From Jiangella alba (GTDB taxonomy: Bacteria; Actinomycetota; Actinomycetes; Jiangellales; Jiangellaceae), in assembly GCF_900106035.1 (NCBI RefSeq), contig NZ_FNUC01000004.1, positions 2,108,001 to 2,172,000 on the forward strand: a DNA stretch of 64,000 nt, given 5' to 3'. A program made the position numbers and the translations under genes. Below the pieces are notes generated by a model that was not told the DNA's origin, did not search any database, and was given only the letters and a program-made list of their open reading frames with translations. Positions 43,905-53,679 of the stretch are shown one piece after another. Each line of letters opens with the position of its first letter. Position 1 is the first letter of the stretch.

Positions 43905-44858
43905 TCAGTTCTCCGAGCGGCCGGTGCGCCAGTAGCCCATGAACGAGACGGCGCCCTTGTCGATGCCGCGCTCGCGCACCAGGTGCCGGCGGATCGTCTT
44001 GACGGCGCCGGCCTCGCCCGCGATCCACGCGTAGGCGCTGCTGCCGGCCGCCGCGGCGACCTCCCACAGCACCTCGAGGTCGATGTCGACGGTGTCGACG
44101 GCGCTCGCGTCCAGCGCGGCGGCCCGGGCGCCTCGGCCGAACTCGGCCGCGCACACCGCGTCGACCAGCAGCTCGCCGTTGGCCGCGACGGTGCCGTCGG
44201 GGCGGCGGCGGGACAGCCAGGTGATCTCGGCCTGGTCGGGCGCCAGCAGCGGCAGCACGTCGCCGGCGTCAGGGACCTCCAGGAACACCTGCACGCGCGC
44301 GCCGGGATCGAGCGTGCCCCTCAGCCGCTCGAGGATGCCGCACACCGCGGGGACGGCCGTCTCGTCACCGGCGATCAGCACGTCGCTGACGTCGACCGGC
44401 GGGCTCCACTCGTGGCCCTGGCAGTCGGCGCCGTAGAGCCGGTTGGGGCCGATCAGCGCGACCTCCTGGCCGATGACGGCGCGGGCGGCCCACGCCGAGG
44501 CGGGGCCGGCGTCGCCGTGCAGGGCGAAGTCGACGTCGACCTCGCGCTGCGCCGGGCGGACGGCGCGGATCGTGTAGGTGCGCAGCGCGCCGCGGACCTC
44601 CGGGTCCATGGCGCGGTAGCGCGCGAACCAGTCGCCGTCGCCGGCGTCCGGCAGCGCCTGGCCGTCCTTCGGCAGGTAGAGCTTGATGCGCTGGTCGGGG
44701 CCGTCGTGACCGAACTCGTCGAGGTCGCCGCCGGTGAAGGTGATGCGCAGGAAGCATGGCGTGAGCTGCTGGACGCGCGCGACGGTCACCCTGAAGGGTC
44801 GCCAGGACGGCACGTCTGCGGCGCGCCGGACGGCACGCTCGGTGGTCGCGATGGTCAT
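43905..44858 (-). CDS. Siderophore-interacting protein (ViuB/SIP family)
   Basis: 317 aa FAD-dependent ferric-siderophore reductase type. FAD-binding segment LRTYTIRAVRPAQREVDVDF with RxYT (about residues 92-95), HGDAGPASAWAARAVIGQEV, the NAD(P)H-side LIAGDETAVPAVCGILERL and the terminal KGAVSFMGYWRTGRSEN are typical. It releases iron by reducing ferric siderophore in the cytoplasm. An IdeR/DmdR-type iron box lies 33 bp upstream, so expression should rise in iron limitation. Confidence 0.94.
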   Translation of the reverse strand: MTIATTERAVRRAADVPSWRPFRVTVARVQQLTPCFLRITFTGGDLDEFGHDGPDQRIKLYLPKDGQALPDAGDGDWFARYRAMDPEVRGALRTYTIRAVRPAQREVDVDFALHGDAGPASAWAARAVIGQEVALIGPNRLYGADCQGHEWSPPVDVSDVLIAGDETAVPAVCGILERLRGTLDPGARVQVFLEVPDAGDVLPLLAPDQAEITWLSRRRPDGTVAANGELLVDAVCAAEFGRGARAAALDASAVDTVDIDLEVLWEVAAAAGSSAYAWIAGEAGAVKTIRRHLVRERGIDKGAVSFMGYWRTGRSEN

Positions 44859-44890
44859 CGAGTCCCCGTGTGAAGGTTGCTTCGCCTTAC

Positions 44891-44909
44891 TTAGGGGAGG
44901 CTAACCGAT
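44891..44909. promoter_or_regulatory. IdeR/DmdR-type iron box
   Basis: TTAGGGGAGGCTAACCGAT matches the TTAGGTTAGGCTAACCTAA consensus at about 15 of 19 positions. Upstream of the siderophore-interacting protein gene. Confidence 0.8.
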
Positions 44910-44948
44910 GGGTTCCTTGATCGCACCTCCGGGGCCCCGAACTCGGCG

Positions 44949-45332
44949 TCAGCCGCGTGCTCCGGCCGGGTTCGGGTCGTCGCCCGGGTAGGTGCCGTGG
45001 CCCTCGCGCACGCGGTCGCCGTCGAAGATCAGCACCTCGTTGACCAGCACGTCCTTCTGGTTGCGGTAGGTGATGACGAGCGCCGAGACGCCCGCGTAGA
45101 CCGCCTCGACGGTGAACCGCAAGTCGGGGATCTGCCGCAGCCCCTCGGTCCAGTACCGGCGCAGCTCGTCCTTGCCGCGCAGCACGCCGCCGGTCTCGGG
45201 CAGCACCCGCGCCGCCACCGGCGACGTGAACACGACGTCGTCGTGGAAGTGCCGCAGCACCGCCTCGACGTCGTGGGCGTTCCATGCGGCCAGCCAGTCG
45301 CGGGCGAAGGCGTGCGGTTCGGGTGGCGTCAT
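44949..45332 (-). CDS. NTF2-like/SnoaL domain protein
   Basis: 127 aa. FARDWLAAWNAHDVEAVLRH, FHDDVVFTSP, GKDELRRYWTEGLRQIPDLR and NEVLIFDGDRVREGHGTY give the NTF2-like alpha+beta fold of SnoaL-type proteins. Members bind small ligands or catalyse simple isomerisations; no residue here allows a substrate call. ATG chosen as the start of the conserved fold; longer upstream reading frame has no family match. Confidence 0.85.
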   Translation of the reverse strand: MTPPEPHAFARDWLAAWNAHDVEAVLRHFHDDVVFTSPVAARVLPETGGVLRGKDELRRYWTEGLRQIPDLRFTVEAVYAGVSALVITYRNQKDVLVNEVLIFDGDRVREGHGTYPGDDPNPAGARG

Positions 45333-45374
45333 GCCCGCGATCCTCTCACCGACAGCGCCGTGACCCTGATTCGG

Positions 45375-45690
45375 TGCTGACCTCCGCGCTCGTCGAGCTG
45401 CCCGGTCACGCCGCGCTGGTGGCGGCGAGTGGGGGACACCGCGTCGTGCGCTGGGACCACCGCCGCGGCCGGGCGAGAAGGCGGTGCGCCCGCTCTGCCC
45501 GCCCGACGACGCCGATCTGGCCGAGTTGCTGCGGGTGTCGTCGCCGCGGACGTCGGCGCAGCCGGGCGACCCGAACGTGCGCACGTGGTCCGGGCTGCGC
45601 GACGCGGCGGCCAGGCGTTCGCCACCCGCGCCGTCGCCGGCTGACCGGCGACTGGTCATCGGACGGTCACGTCCGGTTTGCCCGGCGACC
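45375..45690 (+). pseudogene. Unrecognised degraded coding fragment
   Basis: The 373-bp gap 45333-45705 contains coding-like pieces in different frames: LTSALVELPGHAALVAASGG, CPPDDADLAELLR, then AQPGDPNVRTWSGLRDAA. They could be parts of one protein broken by frameshifts, but I cannot name the family. It may also be chance open frames in GC-rich DNA. Confidence 0.3.
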
Positions 45691-45705
45691 CTAGCTTGTG
45701 GGCTC

Positions 45706-46602
45706 ATGAGGACCCGTGCGCTGTTGATCGCCCTCTGCTCCGCCACCGCCCTGGCAGCCGCCGCACTGGCCGCCGCCGCGCCCGTCGGGGCGGCCACCGA
45801 CGGGGCCGGAGCGCTGGACCGGGAGCTGCCGTCGTCCGCGGTGGTGCCGAAGCCGCTCGTCGTCGACACCGAACCGGCCACCGTGACGTACTCGCGGCAG
45901 GCGCGGTCGCAGTGGCGGCTGACGGAGTTCGACCGGGCCGGGAACTCGATCGTCGCCACGCACCTGCCGAGCCGGATCACGCTCGCGATCGACTACGACG
46001 GCCCGGCCGACGACCGGCACGCCGCCGGCATCGCGCCCGACACCGGGTGCGGACCGATGGAGGGCGAGTTCTGGGGCTCGGTCACACCGCTGCTCTACCC
46101 GATCCTGGACCCGGCGGCGCACGTCATCGAGGACGTCGTGGTGGAGCTGGACGGTCCCGAACTGCGCGTGCGCATGGCGGGCGGCGCCTACGACCTGGTC
46201 GCGCCGGGCGCCGGTGAGGAGCCGCTGTTCATGGACGCGACGTTCACGGTCGAGGGCCGCCGGGACCTGCACGCGCGCACCACCGGCCTGCACTACGTCC
46301 TGCCGTCGAAGGACCCGGCGACCACCGTCGAGCTGACGCTGGCCGACGGCTCGCGAGTGAGCCGCACGTTCACGATGGCCACGCCGACCGGCCGGGAGTA
46401 CGTCGACGACGTGCGCCGGGTCGACGTGTCCGATGGCCGCTACGGCGACTTCTCCTGGACGACGGATCTCGAGCGGCTGCAGTTCGACCTCAACGCGAGC
46501 CCGCTGCTCGACGTGTTCGAGATCGACGCCGATCACACGCTGAAGGACCGCGGCCAGCGCGTCGTGACGAACGAGTTCACCTTCGCGCCGGCCTGCCGCT
46601 GA
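45706..46602 (+). CDS. Secreted protein of unknown function
   Basis: 298 aa. Signal peptide MRTRALLIALCSATALAAAA followed by [11 protein letters not shown] with an Ala-x-Ala cleavage site near residue 30. The mature part is beta-rich and acidic, with DTGCGPMEGEFWGS and a C-terminal cysteine (FAPACR) that could pair with it. No catalytic motif is recognised. A TAGCTT box lies 8 nt upstream of the ATG. Convergent with the gal operon. Confidence 0.75.
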   Translation: MRTRALLIALCSATALAAAALAAAAPVGAATDGAGALDRELPSSAVVPKPLVVDTEPATVTYSRQARSQWRLTEFDRAGNSIVATHLPSRITLAIDYDGPADDRHAAGIAPDTGCGPMEGEFWGSVTPLLYPILDPAAHVIEDVVVELDGPELRVRMAGGAYDLVAPGAGEEPLFMDATFTVEGRRDLHARTTGLHYVLPSKDPATTVELTLADGSRVSRTFTMATPTGREYVDDVRRVDVSDGRYGDFSWTTDLERLQFDLNASPLLDVFEIDADHTLKDRGQRVVTNEFTFAPACR

Positions 46603-46606
46603 GCAC

Positions 46607-47514
46607 TCAGAGCGCCGCGATGGTCCAGGTGGTCGCGTGCGTCTGGCCCGGCTCGAGCACCACGAGGTCGGTGCCGGAGTTGAACGCGTCGGGCGGGCAG
46701 GTCATCGGCTCGACGGCCAGGCCGATGCGGTCGCCGGCCTCGCCGGGGCGGTCGGCGGTGTGGATCTGCACCCACGGGCACTGCGCCACGTTCCACGAGC
46801 ACGCCACCCCGCCGCCGTCGTCGGCCCGGACGACCGCCCGCGCGACCCCGTCGGCGCCGGGCGCCAGCGCGGTGAAGGCGTGGTCGATGAAGATGTCGCC
46901 CAGCCGCCGCGGCGTGCGGAAGTCGAACCCGGCCGGCTCGACCGGCTCGACGCCGGCCGGGAGCAGGCGGTCGGGGGTGACCGCGAGGTACTGGGCGGCG
47001 GGCAGTTCCAGCGACCAGTCGTCGACGCGGCCGGCGCCGGCGACGAGGTAGGGGTGCGGGCCGGTGCCGTAGGGCGCCGGACCGGCGCCGGTGTTGGTGG
47101 CGGAGACGGTCCAGTGCAGGCCGGCGTCGTCGAGGGCGTAGCGCACCCGGAGATCGAGCGGGTGCGGATAGCCGGTGACCGGGACCAGCTGGTGGGTCAG
47201 CTCCACCGTGTCGGCGGTCTGCGCGGCGACCTGCCAGCGGGCCCACGCGACCAGCCCGTGCAGCGCGTTGCCGCGGTCGGGCTCGGTGAGCGGCAGCTGC
47301 CGTTCGTCGCCCTGGAACGTGTAGGCGCCGCCGGCGACGCGGTTGGGCCACGGCTGCAGGACCGCGCCGCGGAAGTTGGGCCGGATCTCGTCGGCCCCGA
47401 ACGGCACGACCAACGCGCGGTCGTGGTGGCGCAGCTCGCGCAGGGTGGCGCCGACCTCGGTGACGACGGCGGTGTAGTCGCCGTGCGCCAGCTCGACCTG
47501 GAAACCGCTGGGGT

Positions 47515-47518
<4 letters not shown>
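46607..47518 (-). CDS. galM: Aldose 1-epimerase (mutarotase)
   Basis: 303 aa. VLQPWPNRVAGGAYTFQG, LHGLVAWARW, PYGTGPHPYL (His), and PDAFNSGTDLVVLEPGQTHA are aldose epimerase landmarks with the catalytic His and Glu. Interconverts alpha and beta galactose so that GalK receives the alpha form. Last gene of the gal operon; its GTG overlaps the galK stop by 4 bp. Confidence 0.93.
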
Positions 47519-48620
<1,102 letters not shown>

Positions 48621-48624
<4 letters not shown>

Positions 48625-49577
48625 CGCTGCAGGAACGTCCACGCGTCCTCCACGATCTGCTCGAGGCCGTGCCGCGGCCGCCAGCCGAGGTCGGCGGCGA
48701 TGCGTTCGGCCGACGCGACCAGCACCGGCGGGTCGCCGGCCCGCCGCTGTCTGTCGGTGGTGGGCACCGGGTGGCCGGTGACCCGCCGGACCGCCTCGAC
48801 GACCTCGCGGACGGAGTACCCGGTGCCCGAGCCCAGGTTGTAGATGCGGTGCTGCCCGGCCGCGTCGTCGGCGCCGGTCCAGTCGAGCGCCAGCAGGTGC
48901 GCCCGGCCGAGGTCCTCGACGTGCAGGTAGTCGCGGACGGCGGTGCCGTCGGGTGTCGGGTAGTCGGTGCCGAACACGTCGACGGCGGCGCGCCGGCCGG
49001 CCGGGACCATGAGCACGTTGGGGATGAGGTGCGTCTCGGGGTCGTGCCGCTCGCCGTGCCGGCCCAGCGCGCCGCCGACGTTGAAGTAGCGCAGGCTCAC
49101 GGCGGCCAGCCCGTACGCCCCGGCCGCGCCGGCCAGCGCGTGGTCGACGGCGAGCTTGCTCTGCCCGTACGGGTTGATGGGCATGGCCGGGGTGTCTTCG
49201 GTGATGGGGCTGACCGCGGGCTGGCCGTAGGTGGCCGCCGTCGACGAGAACACCAGCCGCCGCACGCCGGCCGCGCGCATGGCGTCGAGCAGCCGCAGCG
49301 TGCCGACGACGTTGTTCCACCAGTACAGCTCGGGCTCGGCGACCGACTGGCCGACCAGCGACCGGGCCGCGAAGTGCAGGACGGCGTCGAAGCTGCCGTC
49401 GAGCACGTCGGCGGCGTCGTCGATGCTCGCGCGCACGAACCGGGCGCCGTCGGGCACGCCGTCCTCGTGGCTGGTGAGCAGGTTGTCGAGCACCACCACC
49501 TCGTGGCCGGCCGCGACGAGCTGCGCGCCCACCACCGAGCCGATGTAGCCGGCGCCGCCAGTGACCAGCAGTTTCAT
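48621..49577 (-). CDS. galE: UDP-glucose 4-epimerase
   Basis: 318 aa extended SDR. NAD loop VTGGAGYIGSVVGAQLVAAG, FAARSLVGQSV, catalytic Ser/Tyr/Lys in FSSTAATYG and YGQSKLAVD, and LRYFNVGGA are seen. Interconverts UDP-galactose and UDP-glucose in the Leloir pathway. GGGAGG precedes the ATG, which overlaps the galT stop (ATGA). Confidence 0.96.
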
Positions 49578-50647
49578 CGGACCTCCCGGAGTCGGGCCGC
49601 GACGTCCTCGGGCAGCACGTCGGTGATGAACGCACCCATGCCCGACTCGGACCCGGCCAGGTACTTCAGTTTGTCGGCCGCCCGCTTGACCGAGAACACC
49701 TGCAGGTGCAGGTAGGCGAGGTCGCGGTCGTGCCGGACCGGCGCCTGGTGCCAGGCGGCGATGTAGGGCAGCGGTGCGTCGTAGAGGGCGTCGAGCCGGC
49801 GCAGGACGTCGAGGTAGAGCGTGACGAACTCGTCGCGCTCCCGGTCGTCGAGGTCGCCGATGGCGGCCAGCTGCCGATGCGGGTACAGGTGCACCTCGAC
49901 CGGCCAGCGCGCCGCGGCCGGCACGAACGCCGTCCACCGCGACGTCTGCCCGACGATGCGGGCGCCCGCCGCCCGCTCTTCGGCGAGCACGTCGGCGAAG
50001 AGGTTGCGGCCGGTGCGGTCGCGGTGCTCGCGGGCCGACTGCAGCATGCGCGCGGTGCGCGGCGTGACGTACGGGTAGGCGTAGATCTGGCCGTGCGGGT
50101 GCGACAGCGTGACGCCGATCTCCTGGCCGCGGTTCTCGAAGCAGAACACCTGCTCGACGCCGGGGACGGCGGACAGCTCGGCGCTGCGGTCGGCCCACGC
50201 CTCGACCACCAGCCGGGCCTGGCTGTCGTCGAGGGTGGCGAAGGAGGCGTTGTGGTCGCTGCTGAACACCAGCACCTCGCAGCGGCCGGTGCCGGGCCGG
50301 ACCGGGACCAGCTCGGTGCCGGTCTCGCTGGTGGTGGCGTGTGTCGACAGGCTGGGGAAGCGGTTCTCGAACGCGACGACGTCGTAGCCGCTGCTGGGGA
50401 CCTCGGTCGGCCGCTCCGGCGTGGACGCACACAGCGGGCAGAGGTCCTTCGGCGGCAGGAACGTGCGGGTCTGCCGGTGCCCGGCCATGGCCACCCACTC
50501 GGCCAGGACGGGGTCGTAGCGCAGCTGCGACGTGGTGCTGACCGGCGGGAGGTCGCGTGGGTCGTCGAGCCGGTGCGTGGCGTCGTCGCGCCGGTCGAAG
50601 TAGATGATCTCGCGGCCGTCGGCCAGCCGCGCCGTGGTGCGTTTCAT
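49574..50647 (-). CDS. galT: Galactose-1-phosphate uridylyltransferase
   Basis: 357 aa. Zinc-site cysteines in KDLCPLCAS, the catalytic histidine in SHPHGQIYAYPY, and C-terminal LAYLHLQVFSVKRAADKLKY, AGSESGMGAF. Transfers UMP between UDP-glucose and galactose-1-phosphate. ATG overlaps the regulator gene stop (ATGA). Confidence 0.96.
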   Translation of the reverse strand: MKRTTARLADGREIIYFDRRDDATHRLDDPRDLPPVSTTSQLRYDPVLAEWVAMAGHRQTRTFLPPKDLCPLCASTPERPTEVPSSGYDVVAFENRFPSLSTHATTSETGTELVPVRPGTGRCEVLVFSSDHNASFATLDDSQARLVVEAWADRSAELSAVPGVEQVFCFENRGQEIGVTLSHPHGQIYAYPYVTPRTARMLQSAREHRDRTGRNLFADVLAEERAAGARIVGQTSRWTAFVPAAARWPVEVHLYPHRQLAAIGDLDDRERDEFVTLYLDVLRRLDALYDAPLPYIAAWHQAPVRHDRDLAYLHLQVFSVKRAADKLKYLAGSESGMGAFITDVLPEDVAARLREVR

Positions 50648-51432
50648 GACGGTCCGATCGTGGAAGGAGCGAGGATCAGCTCGCCGACCCGGTCGGCGAT
50701 GGCGTCGCGGGCGTCGGCGGGCAGGCCGTCGTCGGTGACCAGCACGTGGGCGCCGTCGAGCGGGGCGATGGTGCTGATGCCGACCGTGCCCCACTTCGTG
50801 TGGTCGGCGACGACGACCAGCCGGCGGCCGGCCGCGACCAGCGCGCGGTCGGTGTCGGCCTCGAGCAGGTTCGGCGTGGTGAAGCCCGCGAGCGGGTCGA
50901 TGCCGTGCACCCCCAGGAACACGACGTCGAGGTGCAGCTGGTGCAGCGACGACACCGCCACCGGGCCGACCAGCGCGTCGGACGGCGTGCGCACCCCGCC
51001 GGTCAGCACGACGTCGAGGTCGGTGCGGTCGTCGTCGTGCAGTTCGTCGGCGATGCGGATGGAGTTGGTGACGACGGTGAGCCGCGGGACGGCGCGCAGC
51101 TGCCGGGCCAGCGTCCACGTGGTGGTGCCGGCCGACAGCCCGACCGCTGACCCCGGTTCGACCAGCCGGGCGGCGGCCCGCGCGATGGCCTCTTTCTCGG
51201 CCTGCTGGCGCAGCTGCTTGGTGCGGAACCCGGGCTCGTCGGTGCTGGGCGAACGCCTCGACGTGGCGCCGCCGTGCACCTTGTCGAGCGCGCCGCGGGC
51301 CACCAGCGCGTCGAGGTCGCGGCGGATGGTCATCTCGGAGACGCCGAACCGGACCGCCAGCTCGCCGACCGTGGCGGCGCCGCGCAGCTGGACGTCGTCC
51401 AGGATGAGCGCCTGCCGTTCGGCCGCCAGCAT
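50644..51432 (-). CDS. DeoR/GlpR family regulator of the gal operon
   Basis: 262 aa. N-terminal HTH (VGELAVRFGVSEMTIRRDLD, ALVARGALDKVHGGA) and the DeoR sugar-phosphate sensor domain (EKEAIARAAARLVEPGSAVG, LSAGTTTWTLA, VVTNSIRIADEL, DVVFLGVHGID, VVVADHTKWG). First gene of a five-gene operon, so it is probably autoregulated and controls galT-galE-galK-galM; the inducer may be a galactose phosphate. AAGGG lies before the ATG; a palindromic operator at 51462-51479 is 30 bp upstream. Confidence 0.93.
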   Translation of the reverse strand: MLAAERQALILDDVQLRGAATVGELAVRFGVSEMTIRRDLDALVARGALDKVHGGATSRRSPSTDEPGFRTKQLRQQAEKEAIARAAARLVEPGSAVGLSAGTTTWTLARQLRAVPRLTVVTNSIRIADELHDDDRTDLDVVLTGGVRTPSDALVGPVAVSSLHQLHLDVVFLGVHGIDPLAGFTTPNLLEADTDRALVAAGRRLVVVADHTKWGTVGISTIAPLDGAHVLVTDDGLPADARDAIADRVGELILAPSTIGPS

Positions 51433-51461
51433 GTTCGTGCCCTTCTGTGCGAACGTGTTCG

Positions 51462-51479
51462 ATCGTGTGTTTTCACGAT
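51462..51479. promoter_or_regulatory. Candidate DeoR-type operator of the gal operon
   Basis: ATCGTG-TGTTTT-CACGAT, perfect 6-bp arms, 30 bp upstream of the regulator ATG and overlapping the region upstream of the small exported protein gene. Confidence 0.6.
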
Positions 51480-51496
51480 AGCACGCCCCGAGGCGA

Positions 51497-51502
51497 TAGC
51501 CT
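51497..51502 (+). promoter_or_regulatory. -10 element, small exported protein copy 1
   Basis: TAGCCT, 6 nt before the ATG at 51509. Confidence 0.45.
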
Positions 51503-51508
51503 GTGCCA

Positions 51509-51822
51509 ATGCATCGCGGGCGGACGATCCTGGGGCCGTGGTCGGTGGTTCGCTGGCCGTCGCCGCGGCCCTCCAGGTGGCGTCGTGGACGTCCGAACCC
51601 ACCGGCTGGGACGGCGTCGACGAACCAGCGCCGACCGCGGTTCCCGGCCAGCCGATGCCGCCGGGCTACCAGATGTCGCCGGAGTGTCAGGACGAGTACG
51701 AGGCGGCCGTGCGGGAGGCCGAGGAGACCGGCGCGACCCTGACCGCCGTCCTCTGCGAGCTCGGCCCGCCCCGCGACCCGGACGAGCGGCCGACCATCGT
51801 CTCGACGCCTCCGAGCGACTAG
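51509..51822 (+). pseudogene. Small exported protein, copy 1 (frameshifted)
   Basis: Starts MHRGRTIL like its neighbour, but CTGGGGCCGTGGTC lacks one base relative to CTGGGCGCCGTCGTC in copy 2, which throws the ATG frame off after about nine codons. The correct frame then reads VVGGSLAVAAALQVASWTSE, PTGWDGVDEPAP, to DERPTIVSTPPSD. A GTG at 51539 could still start the correct frame (VGGSLAVAAAL) but without the basic N-terminus. Either a real mutation or a one-base error. Confidence 0.65.
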
Positions 51823-51832
51823 CCCGACGCGG

Positions 51833-51838
51833 TAGCCT
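51833..51838 (+). promoter_or_regulatory. -10 element, small exported protein copy 2
   Basis: TAGCCT, 6 nt before the ATG at 51845; same spacing and flanks as copy 1. Confidence 0.45.
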
Positions 51839-51844
51839 GTGCCA

Positions 51845-52198
51845 ATGCATCGCGGGCGGGCGATCCTGGGCGCCGTCGTCGGTGGTTCGCTCGCCGTCGC
51901 CGCGGCCCTCCAGGTGGCGTCGTGGACGTCCGAGCCCACCGGCTGGAGCGACTACCGGCCCGACCCGCCGCCGCGCACGCCGACCCCGCGGCCGCTGTCC
52001 GCCGACGCCACGGCGTCGCCCGAGTGCTTGGAGCGGATCGAGGCGGCCCTGCGCACGACCGACCCGGACGAGCCGGGCGGCGCGACGGCCTACGCCTGCG
52101 CCGCCGACGTGACGCCGGCGGAGCCGTGCGTGCCCGAGACCTTCCTGCTGGAGCGGCCCGGCCGGCCGCCGGAGTACGTGCAGTCGCTCTGCGAGTAA
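51845..52198 (+). CDS. Small exported protein, copy 2
   Basis: 117 aa. MHRGRAILGAVVGGSLAVAA, then ALQVASWTSEPTGW, is a signal peptide or N-terminal anchor; the rest is Pro/Ala-rich with four cysteines (PECLER, YACAAD, EPCVPE, LCE), suggesting two disulfides outside the cell. It is a tandem duplicate of the adjacent copy (start codons 336 bp apart), well conserved only over promoter, signal region and TSEPTGW. Function unknown. Confidence 0.65.
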   Translation: MHRGRAILGAVVGGSLAVAAALQVASWTSEPTGWSDYRPDPPPRTPTPRPLSADATASPECLERIEAALRTTDPDEPGGATAYACAADVTPAEPCVPETFLLERPGRPPEYVQSLCE

Positions 52199-52227
52199 TC
52201 CAGGTGCGGCGGGCAGCGCCGCGCGCC

Positions 52228-52233
52228 TACGGT
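52228..52233 (+). promoter_or_regulatory. -10 element of the DUF2087 gene
   Basis: TACGGT, 6 nt before the ATG at 52240. Confidence 0.45.
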
Positions 52234-52239
52234 GCGCCC

Positions 52240-52758
52240 ATGACCACCGAACTGCTCAGCGCGCTCGGCGACCCGAAACGCGTGGCCGTCCTCGGCGCGC
52301 TCTGCGCCGCACCCGGGGCGCACACCGTCGCCGGCATCGGGGCGCGGGCCGGGTTGTCCGAGCGGGACGTGCAGCGGGCGCTGGCGGTGCTCGGCGGCGC
52401 CGGGCTGATCCGCCGCGACGACGCGGGGCTGAGCGCCGACCTCGGGCCGATCCGGGCGGCGGCCGCCGACGGTGCGGCGTCCACGCCGGTGGGCCGGGTG
52501 GCGGCGGACTTCCCGCGGCTGGACGGGTGTCTGAAGAACGGCCGCATCGCCACCATCCCGGCCGACGGCGGCCTCAAGGCCGAGCTGGGCCGGCTGGTCA
52601 TGGCCGCGCTGCCGCGCCGCGACGCGTACACCGAACGCGAGCTGACCACGGAGCTGAAGGCTCTCGGCGACGAGCCGGTGGCGCTGCGCCGGCTGCTGGT
52701 CGACCTGCGCCTGGTCGAGCGCGCCGCCGACGGGTCGCGGTACTGGCCCGGCCCGTGA
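52240..52758 (+). CDS. Winged-helix protein with DUF2087 domain
   Basis: 172 aa. N-terminal ArsR-like wHTH (LLSALGDPKRVAVLGALCAA, HTVAGIGARAGLSERDVQRA) and a C-terminal DUF2087 domain (RLDGCLKNGRIATIP, RRDAYTERELTTELKAL, ALRRLLVDLRLVERAADGSR). DUF2087 alone is found in many small proteins of unknown role; combined with the HTH it is a likely transcription regulator. Target not evident; the next gene is an SDR. Confidence 0.85.
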   Translation: MTTELLSALGDPKRVAVLGALCAAPGAHTVAGIGARAGLSERDVQRALAVLGGAGLIRRDDAGLSADLGPIRAAAADGAASTPVGRVAADFPRLDGCLKNGRIATIPADGGLKAELGRLVMAALPRRDAYTERELTTELKALGDEPVALRRLLVDLRLVERAADGSRYWPGP

Positions 52759-52772
52759 CCTGACGGGTGGTA

Positions 52773-52789
52773 CTCCCGGTACCTGGGAG
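52773..52789. promoter_or_regulatory. Candidate operator upstream of the SDR gene
   Basis: CTCCC-GGTACCT-GGGAG in the 60-bp gap before the SDR. Such a site next to an SDR and an XRE/MmyB-type regulator fits that regulator, but binding is inferred. Confidence 0.4.
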
Positions 52790-52818
52790 CCCGGGCCGGG
52801 CCGGCGCAGCCTGGACGC

Positions 52819-53679
52819 ATGACACTCGCGGTGGTCACCGGGGCGAACTCCGGCATCGGGCAGCAGATCGCGACCGGCCTGGCCGGCCGCGGCCTGGACG
52901 TGGTCCTCGTCGCGCGCGACCGCGGCCGGCTGGACGCGGCTCGGCGGCACATCGCCGGGCTGGCGCCGGGCATCGACGTGCGCGTGGAGGCGGTCGATCT
53001 CGCCGACCTGGACGAGACCCGGGACCTGGCCGGCCGGCTGGCCGCGCTGGACCCGTCGATCGTGGTGAGCAACGCCGCGGTCATCGCGCCGCTCGACGAC
53101 CGCACGCCGGCCGGTCTGCATCGCTCGCTGGCGACGAACCATCTCGCGCCGTACCTGCTGCTGCGCACCCTCGCGGAGCGGCCGAGCCCGCGGCCGCGCC
53201 GGTTCGTCGTCGTCGGCGGTTCTCCGGGCGGGCTGCGCCGGGTCCCCGTCGACCTGGACGACCTCAACGCCGAGACCGGACGGGGCCTGGGCTGGCCGCC
53301 GAGCGTGCGCCCGTTCGCCGCCTACGGGCGCACCAAGAACATGAACGCGATGTTCGTGTACGGCCTCGCGCGGCGGCTCGACGGCACCGCCACGACCGTC
53401 AACGGTGCGCATCCGGGCATCATCAGCGGGGGCCGGCTGAACCGCCACGACCGCGGAACGCTACGGGTCTTCGGCTCGATGCTGGGCCGATTCGCGCCGG
53501 GCACCGAGACCGGCGCGGACACCCCGCTCTGGCTGGCGACCGCCCCCGAGGCCGACGGCGTGTCCGGACGGTTCTACGTCAGGCGCCGGGCCGTGCCCAC
53601 AGCCGCGCACACCACCGACCCGGACCGCGTCGAGCGGCTCTGGCGCGAGAGCGCCCGGCTCGTCGGGCTGACGTCATGA
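52819..53679 (+). CDS. SDR family oxidoreductase (retinol-dehydrogenase-like)
   Basis: 286 aa. VTGANSGIGQQIATGLAGRG (TGxxxGIG), VARDRGRLD, SNAAVIAP, and YGRTKNMNAMF with the catalytic Tyr/Lys. The serine of the catalytic triad is in VVGGSPGG. Resembles the retinol dehydrogenase-like SDR group; substrate unknown. ATG start. Its 3' end overlaps the convergent XRE gene by 6 bp. Confidence 0.88.
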   Translation: MTLAVVTGANSGIGQQIATGLAGRGLDVVLVARDRGRLDAARRHIAGLAPGIDVRVEAVDLADLDETRDLAGRLAALDPSIVVSNAAVIAPLDDRTPAGLHRSLATNHLAPYLLLRTLAERPSPRPRRFVVVGGSPGGLRRVPVDLDDLNAETGRGLGWPPSVRPFAAYGRTKNMNAMFVYGLARRLDGTATTVNGAHPGIISGGRLNRHDRGTLRVFGSMLGRFAPGTETGADTPLWLATAPEADGVSGRFYVRRRAVPTAAHTTDPDRVERLWRESARLVGLTS

